NCBI RefSeq assembly: GCF_037975245.1
Contig: NC_092583.1
Span: forward strand, 8,074,764 to 8,138,763
Reading direction: 5' to 3'
DNA: 64,000 nucleotides
DNA from: Apostichopus japonicus
Lineage: Eukaryota > Echinodermata > Holothuroidea > Aspidochirotida > Stichopodidae
Below are positions 36,418-47,645 of this stretch, one piece after another; the stretch's first letter is position 1; each line of letters opens with the position of its first letter. Both the position numbers and the translations under genes were made by a program. The notes beneath the pieces were generated by a model, which worked only from the letters and a program-made list of their open reading frames with translations, made no database searches and was not told the origin of the DNA.

Positions 36418-38049
36418 CGATATATATGGAACATGCAGTCTTGTGCAGTAACTATACTAAAAAAGGAAAACATTAAATGCATTTGATGGTATAAAGTCTT
36501 AGCTGGACCATGGAACGCCAAAATGGTTACGGGTGTAATGATGATCCGAAAAGATATATCTTTGGTTTGAAACGGATGATTCCGAACTTGCTTTAAAGGA
36601 GAGATCATTTGAGAAGTTGGTCAGATGCGGCACAAAAATCAAAAATGAGATATCATTTAAGACTTTTATTACCTCAGATAACATGTTTACAATGCGTTAC
36701 AAATCTGCCAAGGAACATTGATAATGAATGTCATCGAAGACTACCTTCTAATTGTTCATATATATTAAAAGTTAAAAGAACGTGGTTTGGTTTTGGTTGT
36801 GTTATTAGAATTAACGAAAGAATGGATTAAAATAAGCCGACTTATACGATTAATCGAAGGATCCCACCTCATCATTAATGTATATTTAGAGGAAGATTTC
36901 AGAAATTTAGTATACCCTAAATGTGAATGTCTTGAAAACCAGAGTAGGGATAAAAACATCACTAGCACTCATGTTGTCTTTGAGTATGACAAATCAAAGA
37001 CTAAAATGCTGCTTAAAGTCATCATTTAATGTCTCAGCGTGTATTCCAATGATAGCCGCACTGTCAGCACGTGATGTCACGATGGCGGTCACCTGATAAA
37101 TGCTGGAACCGAAACAGCTTTCTATCTATCGCCCTCAAATGTGTTTTGCTGGGGATATGACATATCAAGACTAAAATGCTGCCCATAGGAATCTTTGTCC
37201 ACGTCGATAGTCCATGGTGTCTTTCACGATACACATACCGTATACTGTTACCGGCAATACAGTGGTACTATACTCATTTCCCGTTGTCGTTTCCAGACAG
37301 TTCTCTAACTGGGCTACACATGTTTTTTGTTGGCGATTTTCCGAAAAGCCAAGAAGTGAGGTTAGAGAGGCAACTAGCGTTTAGGAGAAAGAACATGTGA
37401 CGTGTAACATTCCGAGATTGCCGCAGCGTTCACACAGCCGACTTGGAAATCTTTCGGAAACGAGAATGAGTACAGTTAAGGGTTAATGAGAATCAAAGAA
37501 TTTTGCGAATCTCTCGTAGAATTAATTCGTACTTGGAGGTAGAAACTGAAGATGTAGTTTATCATACTAAGTTGAGTTTGTCTTGGGCAAGTTGTTTTAT
37601 TCAGCTTGGTTTTGTTGTATTCGAGATGGTTGCACTTAAACCTCGAGAAGTTCGTAGCTAGTCAAACTTAAAGAAAAGGATAAATTATATTTCTACCCTA
37701 AACTCATTATTTTCAAGTTTATGTCTGAGTGTGACTAGCGCTGAAATCCCCATAGTTTCATATGTAGCCCTATTAGAAAATCAGGATAATACCAATACAC
37801 GTATGTATTTCTCACCAAAGTAAATACAATAGCCTATTTCTGTGAAAATATGACTTAAAATAGATTTCTTTTCCACGAATGATTGACTTTGTAAAAGTAA
37901 TTAATCAGTTACTGCTATACCAGCAAAAATTGAAACTAATGGAAGTATTCATTATTGGATTATTAGGACTATACATTGTGTGCATGCGTGAGTACACATT
38001 AAGCGGCTTTACCACCAATTTTACCCAACGTATAACAGTCATTACACAT
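36418..38049. other. Intergenic, nothing recognised
   Basis: Contains a short repeated phrase, CAAAGACTAAAATGCTGC / CAAGACTAAAATGCTGCC (near 36997 and 37166), and no supported gene. Confidence 0.4.
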
Positions 38050-38056
38050 ACCCACG

Positions 38057-38102
<46 letters not shown>

Positions 38103-38151
38103 GGAGTATTATTATGGAGTATATTATTTTGGAGTAAACGTGGATTTTCGT

Positions 38152-38182
<31 letters not shown>

Positions 38183-38225
38183 GTATGTATATATATTATA
38201 TATAAATAAATATGTATATACGGTA
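38050..38225. repeat. Compound (CA)n / (TA)n microsatellite
   Basis: A CA run passes into TA runs interrupted by a GGAGTATTATTATGGAGT segment. Confidence 0.9.
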
Positions 38226-38536
38226 TGTTTGCATTTCCACATTGACCCTCTTGCGCAGCTCCTGTAACTGAGTCCCCCCCCCACGTCACCCCCCCCCCCC
38301 TCGAAGTCTTCTGAGAGCCGTCGCAAGACCACGAGCAAAATAAGTACAATTTATTATTCTTCCATGGTGAAAATAAAAATAACATTTGTGAAGGATGCTG
38401 CTTGGACGGGGTGAGAGTGGTAAGTAAGGTGTCAGTTTTCTTAGGGACCCACATTCCTGCAAGAAGGAAAAATCCAGGAGAAGAAAGAACATGAGATATA
38501 GAACAAATGGAACTTAATCTGACAGTTGGCCACAAC

Positions 38537-39544
38537 CACTGGCGGATCCAAGGGGGGGCCAAGGGGGCCATGCCCCCCCCCAAAGGTGAGCCAAAAAGTG
38601 TTTCCGAACATCCGCTAAATCATATGATTGGAAATTAAAAAAATCGAGAGGAATAGCAGTGGTAGACTAGTCTAAACCTTTTCGTTTTCTGGTTTAAAAT
38701 AAATGCAGAGCTCCCAACTGACCCGCAATTCGCGGGAATTAGACCCGCAGTCTAATACCCAAACCCGCTGACCCGCACAAGCGTCCGAAAAAACCGCATT
38801 GTAATTGTCAAGTACACATAAAAAAAATTGCATCAAATTTTGACTTAGCAACCATCATATCTTTGCATTTAGCATAATAGAGTATAAAACCTCCTTTACA
38901 GCATCATTTGAACCTTTGAATTGGGGCGAGCAGCGAACATTTTCATGCCACGGGAAAGAATGAATTATCACCTACTATTCAATTTATTGATGTTACACAC
39001 AAAAAAATGCATATTTCTCAGAAAATTTTGGGTGACAAAAGCCTTTCTAAGTGCCACCATTTTACATGTAGGCATCACCAGGATTCAAAAAAAATTCAAT
39101 AGGTGAGGGGGACCTTATACCCCCTTATACCTCCTTATACCCCTCCCCCAGGACGGCGATTCGTGGCATGGACCAGCATTTGCCTTCTCAAGAGTTGGGA
39201 GCTATGTAAATGTATGAGCATGAGGATTTACAGTTTAACACCATTTTGCAGTTACAGGCTGGTTGTAAGAAATTTATAACCTATGAGAAATAAAATTTCT
39301 TGAGAAAGATGATCCCAACTTTGTTTAATAAATATTTTAGAAAATTACACCTGAGAAACATTTTTTTAGAAGTAAATTAACATCAACATTGTATACTTTT
39401 GTCGCACCAAATTGCATCTGAGGGCATTCAGCAATAGAAAATTTCCAAAGGGGAGGGGGGCACCCCCTCCCCTTAAACCCCTCCCCCATATCACTCTAGT
39501 GCCACTTCGGCCCCTCCCAAACAAAGGCCCTGGATCCGCCAGTG
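38537..39544. mobile_element. hAT-type MITE, 1008 bp
   Basis: Termini are CACTGGCGGATCCA (38537-38550) and its inverse, which ends at 39544 (one mismatch at the inner edge). The perfect 8-bp target duplication is GCCACAAC (38529-38536 and 39545-39552). G- and C-tracts follow each end. The interior includes GACCCGC-repeated sequence near 38720-38790 and no transposase. Confidence 0.94.
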
Positions 39545-39724
39545 GCCACAACTATCTATAGCCACCTCACCCTGACCTCTATACATGATACTTCACCAGA
39601 CCGGATTTCTAAGAAATCTGTAAACGGTATATTGTATTTTTCTAGCCATATAATGCCATATAATACTGTTAAAAGAAATGTTAAATGTTTACGGTAAAAT
39701 ATACTGGTAGCCAGGACGCCTGCT

Positions 39725-39856
<132 letters not shown>

Positions 39857-39882
39857 GAAAATCGTAATGAGTTGGAATGAGG

Positions 39883-39995
39883 TGGTATGGCACTTTTTGT
39901 GGCCTACAGGATCCCGTGTCATATCTCCCTTGATGTCGTAAAAGAACCCGGGAGGATGTGAAGAGGGTCAGTCAATCGACCCGAAGCGTTCTAGG
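39883..39995 (+). repeat. SINE body, 5'-truncated copy
   Basis: Matches 21600-21710 in the same orientation (ACTTTTTGTGGCCTA, GTCTCCCTTG, AAAAGAACCCGGGAGGATG). The tRNA-like head is absent, and the copy begins just after the (TA)n tract. Confidence 0.75.
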
Positions 39996-40019
39996 TTATG
40001 GAACGCGAAAAGGACAACA

Positions 40020-40165
40020 ACATATGATGATCTAAGTTTATATGCTCATGTACTAAAGAAGTTACGATCATGTACTAAGATATACGATGATGTACCCAAG
40101 TTTAAGATGTGCATCTAAAACATATACGGTCATGTTCTGAAAACTTGTGATGATGAAAAAGCGTA
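40020..40165. repeat. Degenerate TACGATCATGTACTAA minisatellite
   Basis: Units of about 22-25 bp around TACGATCATGTACTAA. They are in inverted orientation relative to the cleaner array at 42283-42415. Confidence 0.55.
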
Positions 40166-40469
40166 AGTTACCAAAAAGTGGCGTATAAGTATCCATTATT
40201 GTCGTTTGTATAAGCGTATGAAATATCCATATGTAAGTGTCTGTTGGGGGGGGGGGGTGCTTATATTAGATGAATACAAGGGGTCCCTATTATTTGTCTC
40301 CGTAGTACGAAGGTTAGTCTCAACGTACATTCAATATACTTTCGTCGATCGAAATAATGACTCTACTACGTGTAACGTTAGGGCTAGCGTATGCTATAGT
40401 ATATAGGCCCACCTTACTCAGCCTACGCGGGATTTTGAAAATAAAACAATTTACTACTACTCGCTATAA

Positions 40470-40709
40470 GAAACGAATTCCCAAGATGCTACAGAAAAAC
40501 GAATAGAGGAGTTTGTTAAAATGGGCTTTACTAGGCTCGATATAAGCGTAACAACTTTGAAACGCATTAGGTTATCCTTGGGAATTAGGAAGAAGGATAT
40601 TACTTCAGTTGTAACTGGTGAGCATATCATAACTAGCATAGAGCGCGTAACTTTAAGGCCTAAGCCAATGCCTACGTACAGTACAGAGTTTACTTTAACA
40701 AAAAATTAG
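40470..40709 (+). CDS. Unidentified 79-codon open frame, possible exon
   Basis: The frame is open from after a TAA at 40467 to TAG at 40707. The peptide (EEFVKMGFTRLDISVTTLKR, IRLSLGIRKKDITSVVTGEH, then RVTLRPKPMP) reads like real protein rather than repeat translation. An internal ATG lies at 40521. No family is recognised and no splice partner is assigned. Confidence 0.25.
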   Translation, partial: ETNSQDATEKRIEEFVKMGFTRLDISVTTLKRIRLSLGIRKKDITSVVTGEHIITSIERVTLRPKPMPTYSTEFTLTKN

Positions 40710-40899
40710 TACTACTAGTAGTAGCAATCTGGATGACGGCAATATTCAACTACAGAGGCATTTATACCAATAAGGACATTTTTGGCATTTGATGAACTAC
40801 CGTATAGTTTTATTTGAGCGATGGAATGGCCAATGACCAACAACATCGAATCTGATGTGATGTGATAGGGGTATAATGCATAGACTAGGGTACTTTGGA

Positions 40900-41180
40900 A
40901 TTAAACAACAAAACAAAAACACTAGCCAATAATAGGCCTACTAAGCTAGGCCAAGGCTGGCCTAGTAATACCTAGGCTAGCCTAACAGTTAGTATTAGCT
41001 GGCCAACCGTAACACTAACAGTTAAGACTACTGGCTACTTAGAGGCCTAGCCAAGGGCAAGGCTATATATACAGTAGTATACTGTATAGGCCCAGGCTGG
41101 TAATTTGGTCTCCTAGTAGGCTAGTTACTAACTTAGGCCTACTATAGGCTGCAAAGTACAATAAAACTGAAATACTAAAC
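40900..41180. repeat. TAGGCCTA-like oligomer-rich stretch
   Basis: Dense in GGCCTA, TAGGCT and AGGCCTAG words on both strands, without a fixed period. No coding potential. Confidence 0.5.
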
Positions 41181-41616
41181 TACAGCCTTATGCCTACATA
41201 AATTTAATTATAATTAAGCCCTTTTCTCTCAGTCTCACTCTGAATCTGCCAGAAATATGCAATACTGGTCAGCGCGATTAATGTATATGGCGCGATTGGA
41301 CCTTAACAGAGAAGTGACCTGGGCCATGAAATTCTTTTGTGCACGAGAGATATGGGTCTTTGAGTTTGGGCCTAGACTTAGGCTAAGCTGGCAGTAGCAC
41401 TCTATGTGCAGTATCATTACTCACTTTAAATGAATAGTATAGTATGCTACCCGTTGATTACAAAGTACCGTATCCCGAGGAATATCAAAGTTGATACCGA
41501 AGTCCCGCCCCTAATGGTTCTTAATGTGTTAACACTGAATATGCATACTCGTATGCATACGCCACATATGAATATACATACGCGTATGCAGACGCCACTT
41601 TTTTATGAACATAACA
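41181..41616. other. Intergenic, small 30-bp direct duplication
   Basis: Near 41538-41600 two units of about 30 bp (ATGCATACTCGTATGCATAC and ATATACATACGCGTATGCAG) are repeated in tandem. Nothing else supported. Confidence 0.45.
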
Positions 41617-41624
41617 TTATTGGT

Positions 41625-42282
41625 CAAGGGCGGCGGAAGCACTTTTAATCTGGGGGGCACCGACCTTAAAGGGCACTTTGCAGAAATTCGATTAGACTGA
41701 TGCAGCCTTATATTTAGTACCCTTTATAACTCTTATTGTATTATCATTATTTGCGTATACATATCACTCCATCAACGCCCCCCCCCCCCCCCTCAAGGAA
41801 AATATGCATACTAGCACTGCAATATCCAATGTGCAAATTGGGAAACAAGGAACAAGTTTTCTTTTGAGACAAAATGAGGTGAAATCATGTTAGTTGCTAA
41901 TGTAGTAATCTTCCGAATTCGAGTTTGTTTCTTGTTAATATCTTAACAAAAAATTTTCCATTCGAAATAGCTTTGAGTTTGACCCACAGAAATTCATTAA
42001 CAGTCAGGGGCGTAGCCAGGATTTGCAAAGTTGTATGCACGACTAACTGAGCGGAGCGCCACCATCGGTTGGCGCGGGGCGTACAAGAAAATTTTTGGTT
42101 TTCCAAACCCCTCAGATGGCCGGAAACGGCCCTTCCCGAGTGTTCATTCTGGTTCCCTGGCCTCTCGCTATCTTGAGACACCTCAATTTTTATGTAGAAA
42201 AAGGGCACATTTTTAACCTGAGGAAAAGTGGGGGGCACGTGCCCCCTGTGCCCCCCCCCCCCCCCCGGTTCCGCCGCCCTTG
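41625..42282. mobile_element. hAT-type MITE, 658 bp
   Basis: Perfect 14-bp termini, CAAGGGCGGCGGAA and TTCCGCCGCCCTTG. The perfect 8-bp target duplication is TTATTGGT (41617-41624 and 42283-42290). It contains the GCGGAGCGCCACCATCGGTT core (near 42050-42145) shared with the MITE at 10146. It abuts a minisatellite at its right end. Confidence 0.95.
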
Positions 42283-42415
42283 TTATTGGTACATGATCGT
42301 ATTTGTTTTGATGTACATCGTACGTTTTTAGTACATGATCGTATATGTTTAGAACATGATCGTATACTTTTAGTACATGATCGTATATGTTTGGTACATG
42401 ATCGTAAATTTTTAA
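42283..42415. repeat. Minisatellite, about 22-bp units
   Basis: (T)AGTACATGATCGTATATGTT-type unit in about six copies with small variation. The degenerate inverted counterpart lies at 40020-40165. Confidence 0.85.
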
Positions 42416-42479
42416 TTTAAATTACAATTTAACAAATTGCAATTGGCCAGAGGGTCGAAACACTCACTGAGAAAAAAAT

Positions 42480-43545
42480 CTTGCGATATGTGTGGCCAGG
42501 AGGATTCGTCCGTTTATTGGTGAGCATATCCTCCCCATTACCCAGAATGCCTACACTTCAGGACGTTGCACAGCTGAACTCGTCTTCGCTTTTAAAGTGC
42601 TAGCAGAATAAGCTATAACATCCGTAGGTTACACTATAAATCTATTGATGCTAGATATGAGCAAGGCGTTCGACACAATTCAAAGATGATCCTTGCTTAA
42701 TGACCTAGAAAAGATTCTTTACAACGACAAACTTCACCTGATATAACTGCTAATTGATAACGTCTCCTACACCGTCAACTAGAGGGCAAACTCGGACTTT
42801 CTGTTAACACTAACATTGGTTCACCACAAGGAGACAGTGCAAGCGCACTATTTGTTATGACTTATCTAGCCAACTCTTTGAAATCAGATAATAATGCTAT
42901 TGATGCAGTTATCCTGCCATCTCAGTGAGCTGATCATGATTACAGCACAGCCACCAACTCATTTTTCACAGTAGACCAACAATACGCTGATGATATCTCT
43001 TGGGCATCAACTGGTCAGCATAAACTGCAAGATATCGAAAAACGAAACTGACAGGAAGGAATCTGAAAATTAATTGCACAAAAACTGAGAAATTTTCAAT
43101 CACAAGAAAAGGAAACGAAGTTGGAAGAAGTGTAAATATGTTGGCAGCTAGCTGGGGACTGAAGAAGATATTAACCGAAGAATTGGTATAACCAACGGTG
43201 CTTTCATCACACTGTCAAGTATTTTCAAAAGCAAAAACATAAGCTGAAACATTAAGCTTAGGATTTTCGAGGCTTCACTAAAGAGTAGTTTTTTGTACAA
43301 TTGCAAACTGTGGGGCACAACGAAGGATCTTGATCGCAAAATTGACACTTTTCAAAGGAGACTACTTCGTAATATTCTCAACATTAGATGGACCATTAAC
43401 AATTGGTTATCAAAAGATGAGCTCTACAATGAAACCAACCAAACACCGTGGTCATCCATAGTACTTATTTGGTCAGTTGGTAAATCCCTTTCGAAAACAA
43501 AGTTGATTTTTAAGAACATTTGCAGACTTTGACTGACAATAAATT
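42480..43545 (+). mobile_element. Degraded LINE reverse transcriptase
   Basis: Reading across frames, the segment gives TSGRCTAELVFAFKVLAE, the RT motif LLMLDMSKAFDTIQR (42645-42690), a GSPQGDSASALF-like block split by frameshift, the catalytic QYADDI at 42979-42996, and LKINCTKTEKFSI. The C-terminal LYNCKLWGTTKDLDRKID and FQRRLLRNILNIRW follow. The order and the YADD box are those of non-LTR retrotransposons. I cannot fix the clade. Several stops and frame shifts make it inactive. The 5' endonuclease region and the 3' tail are not seen. Confidence 0.82.
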
Positions 43546-43679
43546 TTCTGTCTTGTTTCATAACTAATACTTTTTTTTAAAATTCATGCAAGATCGAGCC
43601 TTGTGCATTAAATAATTATATAGGCTATCTTAATCGGTTCATTCTCAATCCCAATCCACATACATTGATACTAAAAGTC

Positions 43680-43835
43680 GTCAAGGAAAGAACCTGGGCA
43701 CGAAAACCAAACTAGATACCAAACGACTGATCCGCTCTCAACCCCAGACCCCTTGCATTGGGACTGTGACTGTGTGATCATTTGTCAGGTGTGCATCACC
43801 ATTCCCCTCGAAAGGGAACATTGATACTGTAGCCT
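43680..43835 (-). repeat. U2-like repeat family, diverged copy
   Basis: Aligns with 23050-23232 in the same (minus) orientation over the body (GTTCCCTTTCGAGGGGAATG, TCACACAGTCACAGTC, GTTGAGAGCGGATCAG). Where the first copy has the U2 match this one reads TACAGTATCAATGTTC, similar but no longer U2. Confidence 0.65.
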
Positions 43836-44717
43836 TGTAATAGTCTTACGTGAAAGTGAGGTTTGTTGTACATATTTAACATACAGTGAGTTGGCAAATC
43901 TCTCTTTAGATTATATGCAAATGAACTGACTGTGGAATGAACTTCAGTGTTCAACCTTTACAAGAATGCAGGTTTTGATAAAGGCGTCATTACTGAATGG
44001 AGTGTTGCCTATTGTTCTTATTGTCACTATACTAACTCAGCAAGTGAAAGACTTTACATCAGTATCGAAAACAATAGATAACCGTCATTGCTGAAATTTC
44101 AATTATCTCCCGTTGTATACCCAACACGTAACTCAACAAGCTTTAATAACAGTCTTCAAAGAACCAACACTTTGATTTTTACGGACACCGGCATTTTATG
44201 TATTCCCTCTCTTACACTTACTGCAAATTCTACAACAAATGGTAGGGAGACATGATTTCGATATTATTGTTACGCAATTATTTCCGTTAATTTTATGTGT
44301 ATGTTATTCAGATGTATCTGACATGAGTATCAATGCGTTGTTCATGAATCACATGGTTCAGTTGTCATACATGTTTATGCTATATGAAAGAGGACAATAA
44401 AAGAAACACAATGGTGAAAAAAACTGTTCAAATATCTTTTTCGGTTAAAGAGATATTCAAGTGTAAAGTTTTATCAGATTGTGTAGAAACTGCTGAAATC
44501 TGACTAGCTGTGATGTCACATCCTCACATTCCTAAAAAGTCTTTGTTTTTTTTTTTCTCTAAATATTTTGTGAGATTTCACTGACTTTCAACTAAAAGAT
44601 ATGTCAGGAGATCTCATATTTGTCAAAGGAAGTATTTGAGATGAAATATCTGAAGCATTATTGATTATATTATTTTCAAATGTGTTAAAAAATGTAAATA
44701 ATTTTTAAAGAAATATA
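43836..44717. other. Intergenic, nothing recognised
   Basis: No supported gene. Confidence 0.4.
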
Positions 44718-44725
44718 TTCACAAA

Positions 44726-45331
44726 CACCCGATACGCATAGCTAGTACAGTAACTACTGTTCATGTTCCACAACTGTGCATCAGTGGCTACTGCGCTGTG
44801 TTCGTAACACGGTAACATGTGTTACAGGTGGCACAGTAATTACTGCAAAGCTGTTACACGTTGAACTGCGGTGATTTTATACTGCATGCGAGATTCAGAT
44901 GGTAGCCTAACTTTTCTCTAATCGTATTAGTAAATGCATTTGATTGAAACATTCTTCACGGACAGGTGAGTGTGTGCAAATAGATTCAATACAGATACAC
45001 AAATGGGACCTAAGGTGTGGGAGGGGGAACCTTGATTAGCCTTATGGGTAGATCCACGTCTAAATTATGCCTTAATATAGTAATAGTTTACAAGCATAAT
45101 GACGCGACAGTGCTACTACAGTACTACTACTAGTTCCCCATCGTCATACTCATAGACTCCTTGTCCAGTCGTGCAGTTCTTTGTCTTACATGGGAACGTG
45201 AAACAGCTTTGCAGTAATTACTGTGCCACCTGTAACACATGTTACCGTGTTACGAACACAGCGCAGTTGCTACTGATGCACGGTTGTGGAACATGAACAG
45301 TAGTTACTGTACTAGCTATGAGTATCGGGTG
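44726..45331. mobile_element. Long-TIR MITE, 606 bp with about 134-bp arms
   Basis: The left arm (44726-44859) and the reverse complement of the right arm (45198-45331) differ at about 5 of 134 positions by my hand alignment. Both start CACCCGATAC. CACAAA flanks both ends, one base displaced on the right, suggesting an imperfect 6-8 bp target duplication. The high arm identity suggests a fairly recent insertion. No transposase. Confidence 0.88.
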
Positions 45332-45340
45332 CCACAAATG

Positions 45341-45715
45341 TTAAAGGGTGTGAAGACTCGCGCAAGAAGTAACGTCGAATGCCGGTAATCTGACCTAGTT
45401 TCGAATGAGGTGTAACAAAACTGTTAGACACCACCATCGATCGCAGAAAATACACACACACAGCTTGCTACCATCGGTATTAGACACTTGTGTATAGTCA
45501 GTACATACAACTGCGGTCAATACCCACAGCACTGTGTACAGACATTACAGCGATGGACATCTCAGGTCCAGCTAAAGATAACAAGGTATCACGTTTCATT
45601 ACTGTACTGTCTGCATTTTGTAGCGACACGAACAAAACGTCACTTGGAAGCAACGGAAAGTTAACCTATTTTAGATGGCCGCACGCGGTTCGGGGCGAGT
45701 CTTCAATGCCTTTAA
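45341..45715 (+). mobile_element. Kolobok-like TTAA MITE, copy A
   Basis: Flanked by TTAA (45341-45344 and 45712-45715). The ends are AGGGTGTGAAGACTCGC and GCGAGTCTTCAATGCCT, inverted with a few mismatches. TTAA duplications with AGG termini fit the Kolobok superfamily. The interior matches copies B and C along its length. It lies only 9 bases from the MITE at 44726-45331. The 77-codon frame inside is not conserved as coding. Confidence 0.88.
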
Positions 45716-46654
45716 GGAAGTGAGGATGTGACGTCACACCCTCACAGTAAGTCTTTCTACACCAGTCGTTTTCAAAGAAATTTTGATATCTTCAAAGTGT
45801 CATATCTCCTTATCAGAGCATGCTATCGTGGTATTTTCTTCACTGTTCTTTTTGTCTTTTTGTGTTCTTTCATACAAAATAGACATGTCAAACACCTGAA
45901 CCAATCCTTTAATGTTTTTTAACTTCTTTGCTCTTTTCTGTTATGAAATGGTTTCCAATCAACTGCTGAATGTGTTGAATGATAATGGGATCTGTTTTAA
46001 TTTACACCGTTGCATTTCTGGGATTTATGGTGGATCAAGTTGTTTGGTTTTCGTACCCAGGCTGACTCTTGGGTGACTGACTTTTCATAAAAACATATAA
46101 CATTAAAAATTGCCTCCCTATTGTTAGCTTATTGTAAGATGAGTATAACAGTGGCTTGCTAATAAATTTACCTCATTTTATCATCAAATTGACTTGAAAT
46201 AAGGCCTGATATTATTGCTTTATATTTCCTTTGTGATACAAACAGAGCAAACATGTTCTTCAAAAGTTTACTCTCCTGCTAAAATGATGTCATTGATCCC
46301 GTCTTGAGATTGTGAACAATTTGGAATGCTTATACAGCTAAAAGATCATCACTATTGGTCTCAAGTTTTAGCATAATATGTGAACATTTCATCTTTCACC
46401 AAAAATAGATGAAAAAATATTGACAACACAATTATCTTCTTTAACCACATGAGTGAATATCACTTTATCGGAGAAGAAAACGCAACACCAGTTTATAGCT
46501 TTCATGGTATATAGAGGCTCGTTGAAATATTTCAAGCAAATCTCGCGCAGTTTGTGTGACATGATAGTAGAAGGAGAGAACCTTTTACGCGCCCTTTTGT
46601 TTCTTTGTATTAATATTGTAGTATCACGTTCAGAGCTTCAATATTTTAGTTAAA
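45716..46654. other. Intergenic, nothing recognised
   Basis: Short frames only. Confidence 0.4.
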
Positions 46655-47645
46655 AGATATGTTCCTCCCGAAAAACTTGGTAAGAGTTAAATTGAACACT
46701 TCTTAATTAGTGTTGTGGAAAAATATTCAATTTGAAATATTAAGTGTTATTATTAACACTTTTAGGAGGGTTAGGGTTAACACGTTCCGGTGTTACAAGA
46801 GGGTGTCAGGATGGCATACTTAAAGGGAGCGAAGACTCGCGCACAAAGAAACGTCTGATGCCGGTAATCTGACCTAGTTTCGAATGAGGTGTAACAAAAG
46901 TGTTAGACACCACCATCGATCCCGGAAAATACACACACAGCTTGCTACCGTCGGTAATTAGACACTAGTGTACAGTTTATACATGCAGCTATGGTCAATA
47001 CCCACACCAAACAGTGTACATAGCAGCGATGGACATCTCAGGTCCAGATCAAAGATAACAAGGTATCACGTTTCATTACTGTCTGCATTTTGTAGTGACA
47101 AGAACAAACTTCACTTGCAAGCAACGGAAAGTTAACTTTTTGCAGAGAGCGGCACGCGGTTTGGGGCGAGTCTTCAATGCCTTTGAGAAGTATCATGCGA
47201 ATCACCTCGGGTAAAGTGGGGCTCCTTCTGACACTTTTGTAAGAGTTAAAGTTAACACTTCTAAGTGCTGTGGCATATACTGAATTTGTATAATTAAGCG
47301 TTACTATCAACACTTAATGGAGGGTTAAGGTTTACACGTTCCAGTGTTAAAGACGGTGTCAGGACTCAGGATGGTATATTTAAGAAGTATCATGCGAATC
47401 CACCTCGGGTAAAGTGGTTTTCCTTCTGACACGTTTTATAAGAGTTAAGGGGCAACACTTCTTAGTGTTGTGGAAAATACTCAATTTGAACTATAAAGCG
47501 TTATTATTAACACTTTAAAGAGGATAAGGGTTTACACTTTCCAGTGCTACAAGAGGTTGTTAGTAGGGCATATATTAAGAAGTATCATTCGAATCACGTC
47601 GGGTAAAGTGTTTTTTACACTTTCAAGTGCTCTAGACTAACACTT
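46655..47645. repeat. Tandem repeat, about 196-bp units
   Basis: Unit starts GAAGTATCAT(G/T)CGAATC lie at 47187, 47384 and 47579. A further unit to the left (46655-46823) is separated from its continuation by Kolobok copy B. Units are full of AACACTT / AGTGTT words in both orientations. Confidence 0.85.
46820..47186 (+). mobile_element. Kolobok-like TTAA MITE, copy B, inside a tandem unit
   Basis: TTAA on the left (46820-46823) and TTGA on the right (mutated) flank a copy of the family. It splits the tandem-repeat sequence GATGG(T/C)ATA..TTAA / GAAGTATCATGCG. The intact junction is present in the next unit at 47370-47390, an empty site that proves both the TTAA target and the boundaries. Confidence 0.92.

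Noticed and set aside
38537-39544. Possible small gene at 38921-39106
   Set aside because: It lies wholly within a MITE delimited by TIRs and an 8-bp target duplication.
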